59,268 nucleotides of DNA, taken from NCBI GenBank assembly GCA_018260475.1, contig JAGLBA010000014.1, positions 1 to 59,268 on the forward strand, in the 5' to 3' direction. The notes beneath the pieces are model-generated. The model was given only the letters and a program-made list of their open reading frames with translations, made no database searches and had not been told where the DNA came from. The position numbers were made by a program, and so were the translations under genes. Below are positions 1 through 7,698 of the stretch, piece by piece. The DNA comes from Chryseobacterium sp. (lineage in GTDB: Bacteria > Bacteroidota > Bacteroidia > Flavobacteriales > Weeksellaceae). Position 1 is the stretch's first letter, and every line of letters begins with the position of its first letter.

Positions 1-389
1 CAATAATCAGTAACTAAAATGAGATTTCCTGCATTTTTAGAAACATCCAATAATTTTCTTAGATAGGAATTGTCCGCTGAAAATGTTGCTTGATCGTCAT
101 TATCATAACCATAAAATAAATCTTCTTGTCCATTGGCATCGATTGCATTGAGGTAAGCGATATGGGGCTGTCTGGAAACATCCCCGTTGCTACTCACTAA
201 TTCTATTCCGTTTTGAGGAATTATGGCAAAATTTGGGTTTGTGGATTTTGCATATTGACTAATACCGATTACAAATTCTCGCATTTTTTGTTTGAATTCG
301 GTTTCTTTGTCGTCCGAATTTGCATCATCTCTATTGCAAGACGAAAGTGCAAATACTAATGCAACTAATAAAAATGTTTTACTCCTCAT
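1..389 (-). CDS. Partial lipoprotein, endo-alpha-1,4-polygalactosaminidase (GH114/TM1410)-like
   Basis: Only the first 129 codons are inside the window; the gene runs off the left edge. The ATG at 389 opens a lipoprotein signal peptide (MRSKTFLLVALVFALSSC, Cys18 as the lipid anchor). After a short polar linker come stretches typical of the GH114/TM1410 family: FVIGISQYAKSTNPNFAIIPQNG (positions about 41-62 in part), then AYLNAIDANGQEDLFYGY and NAGNLILVTDY. Members of this family are TIM-barrel proteins thought to cleave galactosamine-containing polysaccharide; the exact substrate here is unknown. The protein would sit at the outer or inner membrane surface. The family call rests on recognised sequence pattern; enzymatic activity is inference because the C-terminal catalytic part is not visible. 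Confidence 0.75.
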   Translation of the reverse strand, partial: MRSKTFLLVALVFALSSCNRDDANSDDKETEFKQKMREFVIGISQYAKSTNPNFAIIPQNGIELVSSNGDVSRQPHIAYLNAIDANGQEDLFYGYDNDDQATFSADNSYLRKLLDVSKNAGNLILVTDY

Positions 390-714
390 ATTTGCTCTTT
401 TAACAATTATTGCTAAAAAATTTGCCACATACGTCCGTTTCGGCTTTGCCGTCGTTCTAAAGGCCAAATCTGCAAGATCACTTTCAAAATGCGTCAAATA
501 CCACTGTTGGGAAAACGTCGCGCAAATGCAACGAGGTTTTTCAACTTTCGGCGGCTTTGCGAAGGCTACAATTAGAAGTAAGAATGTTCAGTTTAGCAAA
601 AAGCTAATAGTAAGTACAAATGTCCAATTTAGCATTACAGCCTTATTTTTGCCAAAGGCTTTTAGCTGTAGTGTTTCACAAATGTACTTTAATTTCTTTT
701 AGTAAATATCAATA
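390..714. other. Intergenic stretch without a supported gene
   Basis: About 325 bases between the divergently read lipoprotein gene and the ohr terminator. A plus-strand open frame crosses it but begins inside the antisense of the lipoprotein gene, has no recognisable domain and an odd Cys/Arg/Lys composition, so it is not called. The segment is more GC-rich at 425-560 than the AT-rich spacers elsewhere and contains several short self-complementary pieces, which suggests a decayed repeat or cassette rather than a gene. No promoter of the TAnnTTTG form was seen for the lipoprotein gene. Confidence 0.4.
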
Positions 715-750
715 AAAATCCCGGATCGTAGTGAACCGGGATTATTTTTA
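715..750. terminator. Bidirectional terminator after ohr
   Basis: Perfect 8-bp stem AATCCCGG (717-724) and CCGGGATT (736-743) with an 11-base loop, A-rich on the left and T-rich on the right. On the minus strand it lies 10 bases past the ohr stop codon and is followed by a U-run, so it closes the nitroreductase-ohrR-ohr operon. Confidence 0.8.
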
Positions 751-760
751 TTAAATGAAA

Positions 761-1186
761 TTAGTCGTTGTTGGTCACAGATAACTTCACTTCGATATTG
801 TTTCTGGTCGCGTTAGAATAAGGACAAATTTGATGTGCTTTTTCTGTAAGTTCTTGCGCTTCTTCCAAGGAAACACCTGGGATATTGGCATCAAGTTCCA
901 CAGCAAGCCCAAATCCGCCATTTTCAATTTGCCCGATGCTCACTTTTGCCGTTACAGTTGTTTCGCCGGTTTTGGTTTTGGAAAGCGTGATGACTCTATT
1001 CAGAGCGCTATCGAAACATGCGGAATATCCGGCTGCGAAAAGCATCTCAGGATTTGCGAAATCGTCATTCGCGCCGCCAAGTGCTTTCGGCATTTTTACT
1101 TCTAAATCTACGACGCCATTATCGCTTTTTACGTGTCCGTTTCTGCCGCCTTTTGCAGTAACACTAGTGGTGTACAATGGTTTCAT
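761..1186 (-). CDS. ohr: Organic hydroperoxide resistance protein Ohr (OsmC family)
   Basis: 141-residue thiol peroxidase that reduces organic and fatty-acid hydroperoxides in the cytosol, normally recycled by a lipoylated partner. The family's catalytic set is present: Arg15 in GGRNGHVKSDNG, Glu47 in FANPEMLFAAGYSACF, the peroxidatic Cys57 and the resolving Cys121 in HQICPYSNATRNNIEV. Length and the start at 1186 match the usual Ohr size. It begins only 3 bases after the ohrR stop, so the two are co-transcribed, and a strong hairpin terminator follows. Regulation by OhrR through the palindrome upstream of the operon is inferred. Recycling by lipoyl/Lpd is known for the family, and an lpd gene occurs elsewhere in the window. 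Confidence 0.96.
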   Translation of the reverse strand: MKPLYTTSVTAKGGRNGHVKSDNGVVDLEVKMPKALGGANDDFANPEMLFAAGYSACFDSALNRVITLSKTKTGETTVTAKVSIGQIENGGFGLAVELDANIPGVSLEEAQELTEKAHQICPYSNATRNNIEVKLSVTNND

Positions 1187-1189
1187 AAC

Positions 1190-1627
1190 TTAATTTTTTA
1201 TATTGTTGATTAATTGGTTTAAGGTATTTTTAAAGATTTTCAGATCTTCGATTTGAATATTGATTTGTCCAAGGAGTTTTTCCGGAATGCTGCATGACTG
1301 TTGTTTTAAAGTTTGGCCATTTTCTGTGAGAAAAAGTTGCACCACTCTTTCATCTTCCTTATTTCTGACTCTCTTGATGAAACCTTTATTTTCGAGTCTT
1401 TTCAGAACGGGCGTCAATGTTCCGCTATCGAGAAAAAGTTTTTTTCCGATGTGGGAAACCGCCAAGCCGTCTTTTTCCCAAAGTACGATCATCACAAGGT
1501 ATTGCGGATAGGTTAGATCAAATTCCTCAAGAATAGGCCTGTACAATCCCGTGATTTCCTTGGAAAGGACATACAGCGGAAAGCAAATTTGTTCATCAAG
1601 CTTTAAAGAATTCGATTTTTCCATCAT
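1190..1627 (-). CDS. ohrR: MarR-family organic peroxide sensor OhrR
   Basis: 145-residue MarR-type winged-helix repressor. The reactive N-terminal cysteine of OhrR is present at Cys15 in DEQICFPLYVLSKEI, followed by the family pattern LTYPQYLVMIVLWEKDGLAV, the recognition region LFLDSGTLTPVLKRLENKGFI and the wing with RVRNKEDERVVQLFLT. In the known mechanism, oxidation of this Cys by organic hydroperoxides releases DNA and induces ohr. Two adjacent ATG codons exist at 1627 and 1624; either gives the same protein apart from one Met. It sits between a nitroreductase gene and ohr in one operon (gaps of 16 and 3 bases) and so probably represses its own transcription. Confidence 0.94.
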   Translation of the reverse strand: MMEKSNSLKLDEQICFPLYVLSKEITGLYRPILEEFDLTYPQYLVMIVLWEKDGLAVSHIGKKLFLDSGTLTPVLKRLENKGFIKRVRNKEDERVVQLFLTENGQTLKQQSCSIPEKLLGQINIQIEDLKIFKNTLNQLINNIKN

Positions 1628-1643
1628 TTGTAAGGAAAAAGGT

Positions 1644-2276
1644 TTATTTAGAAATTACAAATTCCTCCATAGGAATTCTTACTTTTTTCATGTTGGCAAG
1701 CCAGTCTCTTTCTTCGTCACGGTAACCAAGATAGAGTAGTACTACGCTTTTTAAGCCCATTTCGCGAAGACCTAATATTTCATCTACTACTTCATTGCTG
1801 AAACCTTCCGCAGGTGTGCTATCGATTTTCAATTCTGCAGCTTGTGCCATTGCCATTGCAAGAGAAATATAGGATTGATGGGCAGTATGTACAAAATGTT
1901 GCTCTGGAGTTTGCGCTCTATAGATTTGTTTCAGCTGATCGGTGTAACTGCTGAATCTGCCTCTCGGCAAATCTCTCACATCGGTATGATAATCATAAAC
2001 TTTGTCTATTTTTTCGTCGGTATAACTGTCCCATGCTGCGAAAACCAACACATGGGAACAATCTCTCATCACTTCCGGGTTTAGCGCACCGGCTACCATC
2101 TTTTCTTTTAATTCTTGGTTTTCAACAGAAATAATTCTGAATGGTTGAAGTCCGGAGGATGTTGGAGCCAGTCTCGCCGCTTCTAAAATGCTATATAAAT
2201 CCTCTTCTGAAACTTTTTTTGTGGGGTCATATGCTTTTACAGCATGTCTCCATTGTAGGTTTTCTAATAATGACAT
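1644..2276 (-). CDS. Nitroreductase-family NAD(P)H-dependent flavoprotein
   Basis: 210-residue FMN enzyme of the nitroreductase superfamily (NfsB/YfkO-like): FMN-binding start WRHAVKAYDPTKKVSEEDLYSILEAARLAPTSSG in part, Gln-Pro-Phe-Arg at LQPFRI, and the C-terminal GLREMGLKSVVLLYLGYRDEERDWLA with the usual flavin-contact region. Such enzymes reduce quinones, nitroaromatics or flavins with two electrons from NAD(P)H; the physiological substrate is not evident. It is the first gene of a three-gene unit with ohrR and ohr (16-base gap), so it is probably induced by organic peroxides as a detoxification partner. That link is inferred from position. Confidence 0.9.
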   Translation of the reverse strand: MSLLENLQWRHAVKAYDPTKKVSEEDLYSILEAARLAPTSSGLQPFRIISVENQELKEKMVAGALNPEVMRDCSHVLVFAAWDSYTDEKIDKVYDYHTDVRDLPRGRFSSYTDQLKQIYRAQTPEQHFVHTAHQSYISLAMAMAQAAELKIDSTPAEGFSNEVVDEILGLREMGLKSVVLLYLGYRDEERDWLANMKKVRIPMEEFVISK

Positions 2277-2336
2277 TGATATTTTATTTTTAATTAATGT
2301 TTTATTTAATGTAAACTATCTTGAAAAATCATGGTG

Positions 2337-2372
2337 CAAATTTACACCTAATTTACATTGCGCGCAATATAA
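2337..2372 (-). promoter_or_regulatory. Promoter and candidate OhrR operator of the peroxide operon
   Basis: On the minus strand a Bacteroidota -7 box TAAATTTG lies at 2344-2337, and a -33 type TTG lies at 2367-2365, with 20 bases between them. The TTG is buried in a 20-base inverted repeat, TTATATTGCGCGCAATGTAA (2372-2353), which has one mismatched pair and a perfect 12-base centre. A repressor dimer bound here would block the -33 element. Assignment to OhrR is inference from the gene order. Confidence 0.75.
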
Positions 2373-2503
2373 TTGCGATAAATTGTTATAAGTTTAAATC
2401 TTTAATAAATTGAAGTTATTTTGATGGCATTTTCCCAACGGAAATAAAATAATATTCAAAAGAAAAAACGGGTAATTATCAAACTAAAAAAATAAGGCTA
2501 TAG

Positions 2504-2605
2504 GATGAATTAGATTTTTCCGAAAAACCAGGTGTTGCTACAGATATTGCAAAAGTACCAGGTGCAGATCTGCCAAAGAATTGCTATTTAGAAGTTGAAC
2601 TATAA
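2504..2605 (+). pseudogene. Short protein remnant of unknown family
   Basis: A 33-codon stretch between an in-frame TAG and TAA reads like a real protein tail (DFSEKPGVATDIAKVPGAD then LPKNCYLEVEL) but has no start codon. Composition is protein-like and distinct from the AT-rich flanks. I do not recognise the family. The rest of the 2373-2860 spacer shows no gene; it is AT-rich up to about 2500 and of mixed composition afterwards. Confidence 0.35.
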
Positions 2606-2861
2606 TGCGTTACCCGGTTCTTAAGAACTTCACAATTATAGTCCACATTTCAAATCTCTGCTGCCCTTATTTACCCATGATTTTTCCCAGAAGACACGGA
2701 ACTCTGGCTCGCGTCCCTAAAGCATAAAATGCAAATTTCCAAGCTCGTATGCTAAGATGTCCAAACTCAAACTCCAGAGACTTCCAAATCCGATGTGGTT
2801 TTTCTATTTTTGTGTGTCTTCGTTCTTATCCTAAATCAAGGTTTTGTATGTGAAAAATGGC
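2606..2861. other. Intergenic spacer before pirin gene
   Basis: No open frame of note, no tRNA and no clear terminator. The segment 2680-2780 has higher GC than the flanks and may be decayed coding DNA, but no frame gives a recognisable product. Confidence 0.35.
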
Positions 2862-2869
2862 TAACTTTG
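2862..2869 (+). promoter_or_regulatory. -7 box of the pirin gene
   Basis: TAACTTTG fits the Bacteroidota consensus TAnnTTTG and lies 21 bases ahead of the pirin ATG. No well-spaced -33 TTTG was found (the nearest TTTG is 15 bases upstream), so this is a partial match. Confidence 0.5.
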
Positions 2870-2890
2870 TATCAATAAAAATCCAAAAAT

Positions 2891-3604
2891 ATGAAAACAG
2901 TTTTGCATAAAGCAGATACCCGAGGCCACGCAAATCACGGCTGGCTCGTGGCAAACCATACCTTTAGTTTTGCCAATTATTATGATCCTAAGCGCACAAA
3001 TTTCGGGGTACTCCGCGTGCTGAATGACGACCGTATCGCCGGTGGAATGGGCTTCGGCACACACCCACACGCCAATATGGAAATCATCACCATCCCGCTT
3101 TCGGGGGAGCTACACCACAAGGATTCTATGGGGAATTTCGGGGCAATCAAAAAAGGCGAAATACAGGTGATGAGCGCCGGAACGGGCGTACAGCACAGCG
3201 AATTCAACGGAAAGAAAGACGAGGAGGTGACGCTGCTACAAATTTGGGTGATTCCCAACAAATTAAATGTGGAGCCGCGCTACGACCAAATTAAAATCTC
3301 CGACCAAGCTAAACCCAACGATTTTCAGCAGATTATAAGTCCAAACCCGGATGATGACGGTTCTTGGATCCATCAGGATGCTTGGTTCAGCCTTGCAAAT
3401 TTTGAAGCAGGCGTGGCAAAACCTTATAAATTGCACCGAGAGGGCAGCGGTGTGTATGTTTTTGTGATTTCGGGTAAAGCGAAAATCAACGATACCGTTT
3501 TGGACACCCGCGACGGTCTTGGGATTTCCGAAACAGGGGAATTCGTATTAGAAGCATTGGAAAACTCCGAAATCTTACTCATGGAAGTGCCTTTGACAAT
3601 GTAA
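2891..3604 (+). CDS. Pirin family protein (bicupin)
   Basis: 237-residue cytosolic bicupin. The pirin metal site is intact: His58 and His60 in GFGTHPHANMEI, His102 and Glu104 in GTGVQHSEFN, matching the ligands of human pirin and E. coli YhhW. The second cupin (about 150-235) carries LHREGSGVYVFVISGKAKIN but no obvious metal set, as is usual. Bacterial pirins often have quercetin dioxygenase activity or act as redox regulators; the role here is not known. A TAACTTTG box lies just upstream, and an FMN-reductase gene follows after 61 bases, suggesting a small redox-related unit together with the adjacent peroxide operon (inference). Confidence 0.93.
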   Translation: MKTVLHKADTRGHANHGWLVANHTFSFANYYDPKRTNFGVLRVLNDDRIAGGMGFGTHPHANMEIITIPLSGELHHKDSMGNFGAIKKGEIQVMSAGTGVQHSEFNGKKDEEVTLLQIWVIPNKLNVEPRYDQIKISDQAKPNDFQQIISPNPDDDGSWIHQDAWFSLANFEAGVAKPYKLHREGSGVYVFVISGKAKINDTVLDTRDGLGISETGEFVLEALENSEILLMEVPLTM

Positions 3605-3665
3605 TAATCTTTTAATTAGACAATTCAAAAGTACATCTAACCTCTAATAACTCATATCTAGCCCA

Positions 3666-4196
3666 ATGATTATAAAAGCATTTTCTGGGAGCAACGCTTC
3701 TGATTCTATCAATAAAAAACTCGTGACTTTTGCCGCGCAACAGTTCGCCGACGCCGAAGTGGAAATTTTGGACCTAAACGATTACGAAATGCCAATCTAT
3801 AGCGTCGACCGCGAAAAAAATGGAATCCCACAACAGGCACAGGATTTTGCAGCTAAAATTGATAGTGCGGATTTGCTTCTGATGTCTTTGGCTGAGTATA
3901 ATTCCAGCTATACCACTGCGTTTAAAAATATTTTCGATTGGATTTCCAGAATCAAGGACAGAAAACATTTTGGTGAAAAGCCGGTGTTCCTGATGGCAAC
4001 TGCGCCAGGCCCCGGCGGTGGGAAAAATGTAGTAGAGGCATTCCAAAAGCGCGCACCTTTCAGCGGTGCGGAAGTGATTGAAACATTTGTACTACCAAAA
4101 TTCAGAGAAACATTCGAGGAAGGCAAAGGAATTATAGATGAAGAAAAACGGAAAGAGTTTTTTGAAAAAGTAGATGCTGTGAAGGCAAGGTTTTAG
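3666..4196 (+). CDS. NADPH-dependent FMN reductase family protein
   Basis: 176-residue flavodoxin-like reductase (FMN_red family, related to azoreductases and ArsH-like proteins). Visible signatures are the phosphate-binding loop SGSNASDSINKKL (residues 7-19), the flavin-contact segment AEYNSSYTTAFKNIFDW, and KPVFLMATAPGPGGGKN. Such enzymes use NAD(P)H to reduce FMN or quinones in the cytosol. It follows the pirin gene on the same strand with 61 bases between; no separate promoter is evident. Substrate unknown. Confidence 0.9.
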   Translation: MIIKAFSGSNASDSINKKLVTFAAQQFADAEVEILDLNDYEMPIYSVDREKNGIPQQAQDFAAKIDSADLLLMSLAEYNSSYTTAFKNIFDWISRIKDRKHFGEKPVFLMATAPGPGGGKNVVEAFQKRAPFSGAEVIETFVLPKFRETFEEGKGIIDEEKRKEFFEKVDAVKARF

Positions 4197-4551
4197 GTAA
4201 ATTTGAAGTTTACGACAAGATTAGGTTCAATTTTTTTGTAAATTAATTCGCTTAGCCACGCCTATCGCCTTTGCGAACCTCGAGACAAGGAGTGATAAGG
4301 CAAAATACTTCGCGGTAATCGCGTTTAAGAAATTCCAAACGCTTTTGAAAATCATAAAGTCATTTTCATGCTGTCTATTTAAAATATTAGATTTGCGTGC
4401 AAAAATGATTTTTGATTTTAGAAATTGCTCGAGAAAATGTATTTTTGCGGAACCTAATCCTCCAAACAGAATTGAAACCGCAGGCGCAAATTTTTAACGA
4501 CAGAACTATCCAAAATTTTGGAAATTCTGTGCACGCCAAATAAAATAAAAA

Positions 4552-4588
4552 AAAGCCGACAATCTGTATGATTGCCGGCTTTTTTTGT
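4552..4588. terminator. Hairpin terminator
   Basis: GCCGACAAT (4555-4563), loop CTGTATG, ATTGCCGGC (4571-4579), with one mismatched pair, flanked by an A-run and a T-run of seven or more. It works on paper in both directions. It lies 350 bases after the FMN reductase gene, with nothing recognised in between. Confidence 0.65.
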
Positions 4589-4646
4589 TTTAGTGGAGTT
4601 GGAGGAGTGATGGGAACGCGCGCATGCGTGAGGGATGTGGTGGACC

Positions 4647-4770
4647 GACCGAAGGGAGGTGTGCCGTATTTGCCCATCAGGGCAAAAAGGTACCGAAGCC
4701 ACAAGCAGCCCGGCGCGCCTGCATTTTTCGCGGCGGCGCCTAGCCGACGCCGAAAATGCAGCGGGACACG
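4647..4770. repeat. GC-rich palindromic intergenic element, copy A
   Basis: Much more GC-rich than its surroundings. It begins with GACCGAAGGGAGG (4647-4659), the reverse complement of the CCTCCCTTCGGTC core found in the elements at 10881 and 14421. It has two hairpins: TTTGCCC/GGGCAAA (4669-4686) and GCATTTTTCG...CGAAAATGC (4721-4759) with a GC-only interior. Relation to the other two copies is partial, limited to the core and general design. Confidence 0.55.
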
Positions 4771-4882
4771 CCAAAAAAAATGGTAGAGGGAAGCAGGAAA
4801 ACAGGGGTGGGAAAATTCAGGAAGTTTTGGGAGAACACCACAGTGAAAAATATTAATTAATAATGGAAAATCAACAATTTAT

Positions 4883-5872
4883 ATGAACAATACTTACAAA
4901 TCAGCCGGTGTAGATAAGGAAGAAGGCTACAAAACGGTGGACAAAATAAAATCTGCAGTGGCGGAAACGCATAACAAAAATGTCCTGAATAACCTCGGTA
5001 GTTTCGGGGCGTTTTATGAGATCGCGGGCTACAAAAATCCGGTTTTGGTGAGTGGAACGGACGGCGTAGGCACGAAACTGAAGGTGGCACTGGACTCGAA
5101 AAAATATGATTCCATAGGCGTGGACTGCTTCGCGATGTGTGCGAATGACATCCTGTGTCACGGTGCGAAACCATTGTTTTTCCTCGATTATTTGGCTTGC
5201 GGAAAACTGGATTCTGATATTGCGGCGGAAATCGTGATGGGGATGGTGAACGCTTGTAAGGACAATAATTGCGCACTTATCGGCGGCGAAACGGCGGAAA
5301 TGCCGGGAATGTACCAGCCAGGAGATTACGATGTGGCGGGCTTCTGCGTAGGAATTGTGGAGAAAGACCAGATTATAGACGGATCAAAAATAAAGGCGGG
5401 ATGCAAGATTATCGCTTTGCCGAGTTCGGGTTTCCACAGCAATGGTTTTTCTTTGGTAAGGAAGATTTTCCCAAATTTAAATGAGGAATTTGAAGGCAAG
5501 CCGCTTTACGAAACACTACTGGTGCCGACCAAATTATACTACAACCCAATCCATAAACTGTTGGAAGAGATTGATGTTCATGGTATTGCACATATTACCG
5601 GCGGTGGATTGATCGAAAATGTACCGAGAATTATTCCGGAAGGGCTTTGTGCGAAAATTGATACTTCGAAAATCAAAGTGCCTACCGTGATGCAAGAACT
5701 GGAAAAACGAGGAGACATCGACCATATGGAGATGTTCGGAACCTTTAATATGGGTGTCGGTATGGTGGTGGTAGTTTCGGAAGATGCAGCCCATAAAGTG
5801 ATTGAACTGCTGGATGATGCTTATGAAATCGGTGTCATTACAGAGGGGACGGAGAAAATAGAATTGATATAG
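4883..5872 (+). CDS. purM: Phosphoribosylformylglycinamidine cyclo-ligase (AIR synthetase)
   Basis: 329-residue PurM, which closes the imidazole ring of FGAM with ATP to make AIR, the fifth step of purine synthesis. The family N-terminus TYKSAGVDKEEGYKTVDKIK, the ATP/substrate region LVSGTDGVGTKLKVALD, the metal-binding ANDILCHGAKPLFFLDYLA, and GGETAEMPGMY with GFHSNGFSLVRK are all present, as is HITGGGLIENVPR. The start at 4883 gives the standard N-terminus. It opens a plus-strand purine block (purM, purN, purH, purD, guaA). The 72-base gap to purN suggests a shared transcript. Confidence 0.97.
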   Translation: MNNTYKSAGVDKEEGYKTVDKIKSAVAETHNKNVLNNLGSFGAFYEIAGYKNPVLVSGTDGVGTKLKVALDSKKYDSIGVDCFAMCANDILCHGAKPLFFLDYLACGKLDSDIAAEIVMGMVNACKDNNCALIGGETAEMPGMYQPGDYDVAGFCVGIVEKDQIIDGSKIKAGCKIIALPSSGFHSNGFSLVRKIFPNLNEEFEGKPLYETLLVPTKLYYNPIHKLLEEIDVHGIAHITGGGLIENVPRIIPEGLCAKIDTSKIKVPTVMQELEKRGDIDHMEMFGTFNMGVGMVVVVSEDAAHKVIELLDDAYEIGVITEGTEKIELI

Positions 5873-5944
5873 ACCGAAGACAAGTACGCCGAGTCATGAG
5901 ATTGAATCTTAAGTGTTGGCTCTTGATTCTTAAATCTAAATAAT

Positions 5945-6514
5945 ATGAAAAACATAGTGGTCTTGGTATCCGGTTCGGGATCCAACCTTCAGCGGATCAT
6001 AGATTGCTGTGCAAGTGGCGAGATCCCCAACGCACGGGTCTCGCTCGTGGTCGCCGACCGCGAATGCTATGGTTTGGAACGCGCAGAAATGGCCGGTATA
6101 AAAACCATGCTGATAAAACGCGGGAAAGATTTTTCGGATAAACTAGATTCCGTGGTTCCAGAGAATACCGACCTGATTGTTTTGGCAGGTTTCCTATCGA
6201 TTTTGAGCCAAGAATTTACGCAGAAATTTGAAGGTAAAATTATCAATATCCACCCGTCTTTGCTTCCAAAATACGGTGGAAAAGGGATGTGGGGACATTA
6301 TGTGCACGAGGCCGTAGCAGCAGCCGGAGAAAAGGAGAGCGGTGCTACTGTCCACTTCGTAACTGCCGGTGTGGACGAGGGGGAAATCATACTTCAAGGA
6401 AAATTTGACATAATGCCAGGCGATACCGCTGAAGATCTTGCAAAGAAAGTCCACAGCGTGGAATACGATATTTTTCCGGAAGGTATAAGGAGGGCGTTAG
6501 CAATTTTAAAATAA
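5945..6514 (+). CDS. purN: Phosphoribosylglycinamide formyltransferase
   Basis: 189-residue folate-dependent GAR transformylase (third step of purine synthesis). It has the phosphate loop VSGSGSNLQRII (residues 8-19) and the catalytic triad Asn101, His103 (IINIHPSLLP) and Asp144 (GVDEGEII), matching E. coli PurN. Full length for the family. It follows purM; 17 bases after its stop an unrelated metallopeptidase-like gene begins, which separates it from purH. Confidence 0.97.
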   Translation: MKNIVVLVSGSGSNLQRIIDCCASGEIPNARVSLVVADRECYGLERAEMAGIKTMLIKRGKDFSDKLDSVVPENTDLIVLAGFLSILSQEFTQKFEGKIINIHPSLLPKYGGKGMWGHYVHEAVAAAGEKESGATVHFVTAGVDEGEIILQGKFDIMPGDTAEDLAKKVHSVEYDIFPEGIRRALAILK

Positions 6515-6531
6515 AGATTGAATCCTGATTA

Positions 6532-7644
6532 ATGTATCAAAAACTGTTTCTTTTTATTTGTATTTCAATTTTTTCTTTGGGCTTTTGTCAAAAGCTGGAA
6601 TTTCATTTGTCAATTTCTCCTTTTATAGATCATCGAAATTCTCTAAATCAGAATATTATTAATACTTTTTCAGAATTTTTAATAGGAAAAGATAAAAAAT
6701 ATTGGTTGGCTACCGATTTTGAAAAGTATCCTCAGCCATATTATGAACTTTTCGATATTGAAGCTGGTAGATTGGGAGAAAATTTTTATCAACCTTCTTT
6801 GATGGCGATTTTACCAACGAAAAACGAAAAACAGAAAATAGTAAAAGTGGCTTTCGTGGGCTATGATCCAGCGACTGAAAATAATAATATTAAAGCCATT
6901 TATAATTTGGTTGCTAATGTTTTTAAAGATAAAATTTTGTTTAGTAGATATCTGGATTATGCCGTTCAAGATTGGAAATCATTGCAGAAAAAATCGGTTG
7001 TATATAGAACATCTCCTACACGAACCTTTAACCTTAATGAAATTGAAAGACAGGAAAAAGATGTTCAAAGAATATCAAAATTCTTCGAAACAGAACCGAT
7101 TGATATTACCTATTATTCTTGTATTTCTCCTGCAGAAGTCTTTAAAATAAAAGGATTTGATTTTCATCCGATGATGTATGCGGATGAGTCTGGTGGTCTT
7201 GCAGAAAACAAGAATATAGTGTTTTCTGGTAATAATTCCGATTATTATACCCACGAAATAGTGCATTTATACACAGCAAAATTTTTCCCAAAATCCAATA
7301 GATTTTTAGATGAAGGGTTGGCGACTTACTTCGGTGGAAGTGGCAAATTTCCTTATGTATGGCAGCGATCGCAACTTAAAAAGTTTTGGCTAAAAAATCC
7401 CACTTTTAGCATTTCTGAACATTACGATGTTTATGAAGATCTTTTTTTTGAGAAAGAAACACCAGTTCTATATGTTTTTTCAGCCTTAATTTGCGAAAGA
7501 ACATTACGGTTATTTGGTAAAGAAAAACTCTTTAAAATGTTTGAGCGTGAAGACAGTTTGCCAGAAATTTTGAAATCAGTAGGTTTGACCAAAGAAAATA
7601 TGAATATAGAATTAATGAAAGAACTTGATAGAGATGCGTTTTAA
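6532..7644 (+). CDS. Secreted gluzincin-like putative metallopeptidase, unknown family
   Basis: 370 residues with an N-terminal Sec signal (MYQKLFLFICISIFSLGFCQ, cleavage near residue 19-20). The middle holds HEIVH at 241-245 followed after 15 residues by Glu261 in LDEGLATYFGGSG, the HExxH...E zinc site of peptidase-MA (gluzincin) proteins. The first 200 residues are of no family I recognise. It would act in the periplasm or outside the cell; substrate unknown. It is clearly more AT-rich than the purine genes on either side and sits 17 bases after purN and 54 before purH, so it looks like an insertion into the purine cluster that still shares the direction of transcription. Confidence 0.7.
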   Translation: MYQKLFLFICISIFSLGFCQKLEFHLSISPFIDHRNSLNQNIINTFSEFLIGKDKKYWLATDFEKYPQPYYELFDIEAGRLGENFYQPSLMAILPTKNEKQKIVKVAFVGYDPATENNNIKAIYNLVANVFKDKILFSRYLDYAVQDWKSLQKKSVVYRTSPTRTFNLNEIERQEKDVQRISKFFETEPIDITYYSCISPAEVFKIKGFDFHPMMYADESGGLAENKNIVFSGNNSDYYTHEIVHLYTAKFFPKSNRFLDEGLATYFGGSGKFPYVWQRSQLKKFWLKNPTFSISEHYDVYEDLFFEKETPVLYVFSALICERTLRLFGKEKLFKMFEREDSLPEILKSVGLTKENMNIELMKELDRDAF

Positions 7645-7698
7645 TTCAATGACTGCAAAAACTCAAATAAATAGATAAACCCTCAACAAACAATAATT

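Larger units (their letters stand above)
4197..4882. other. Long intergenic region with terminator and GC-rich repeat
   Basis: Nearly 690 bases with no supportable gene. Open frames on both strands here have no family resemblance, are rich in Arg/Pro/Ser from GC-rich repeat DNA, and overlap one another. The AT-rich part (4200-4545) shows nothing clear. A hairpin terminator (4552-4588) and a GC-rich palindromic element (4647-4770) are listed separately. No TAnnTTTG box was seen before purM. Confidence 0.5.

Noticed and set aside
292-702. Plus-strand 136-codon frame
   Set aside because: It starts inside the antisense of the partial lipoprotein gene, matches no family, and its later part crosses repeat-like GC-rich DNA.
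4387-4856. Several overlapping frames of 70-106 codons on both strands
   Set aside because: They overlap each other, are Arg/Pro/Ser-rich because of the GC-rich palindromes, and run through a terminator.
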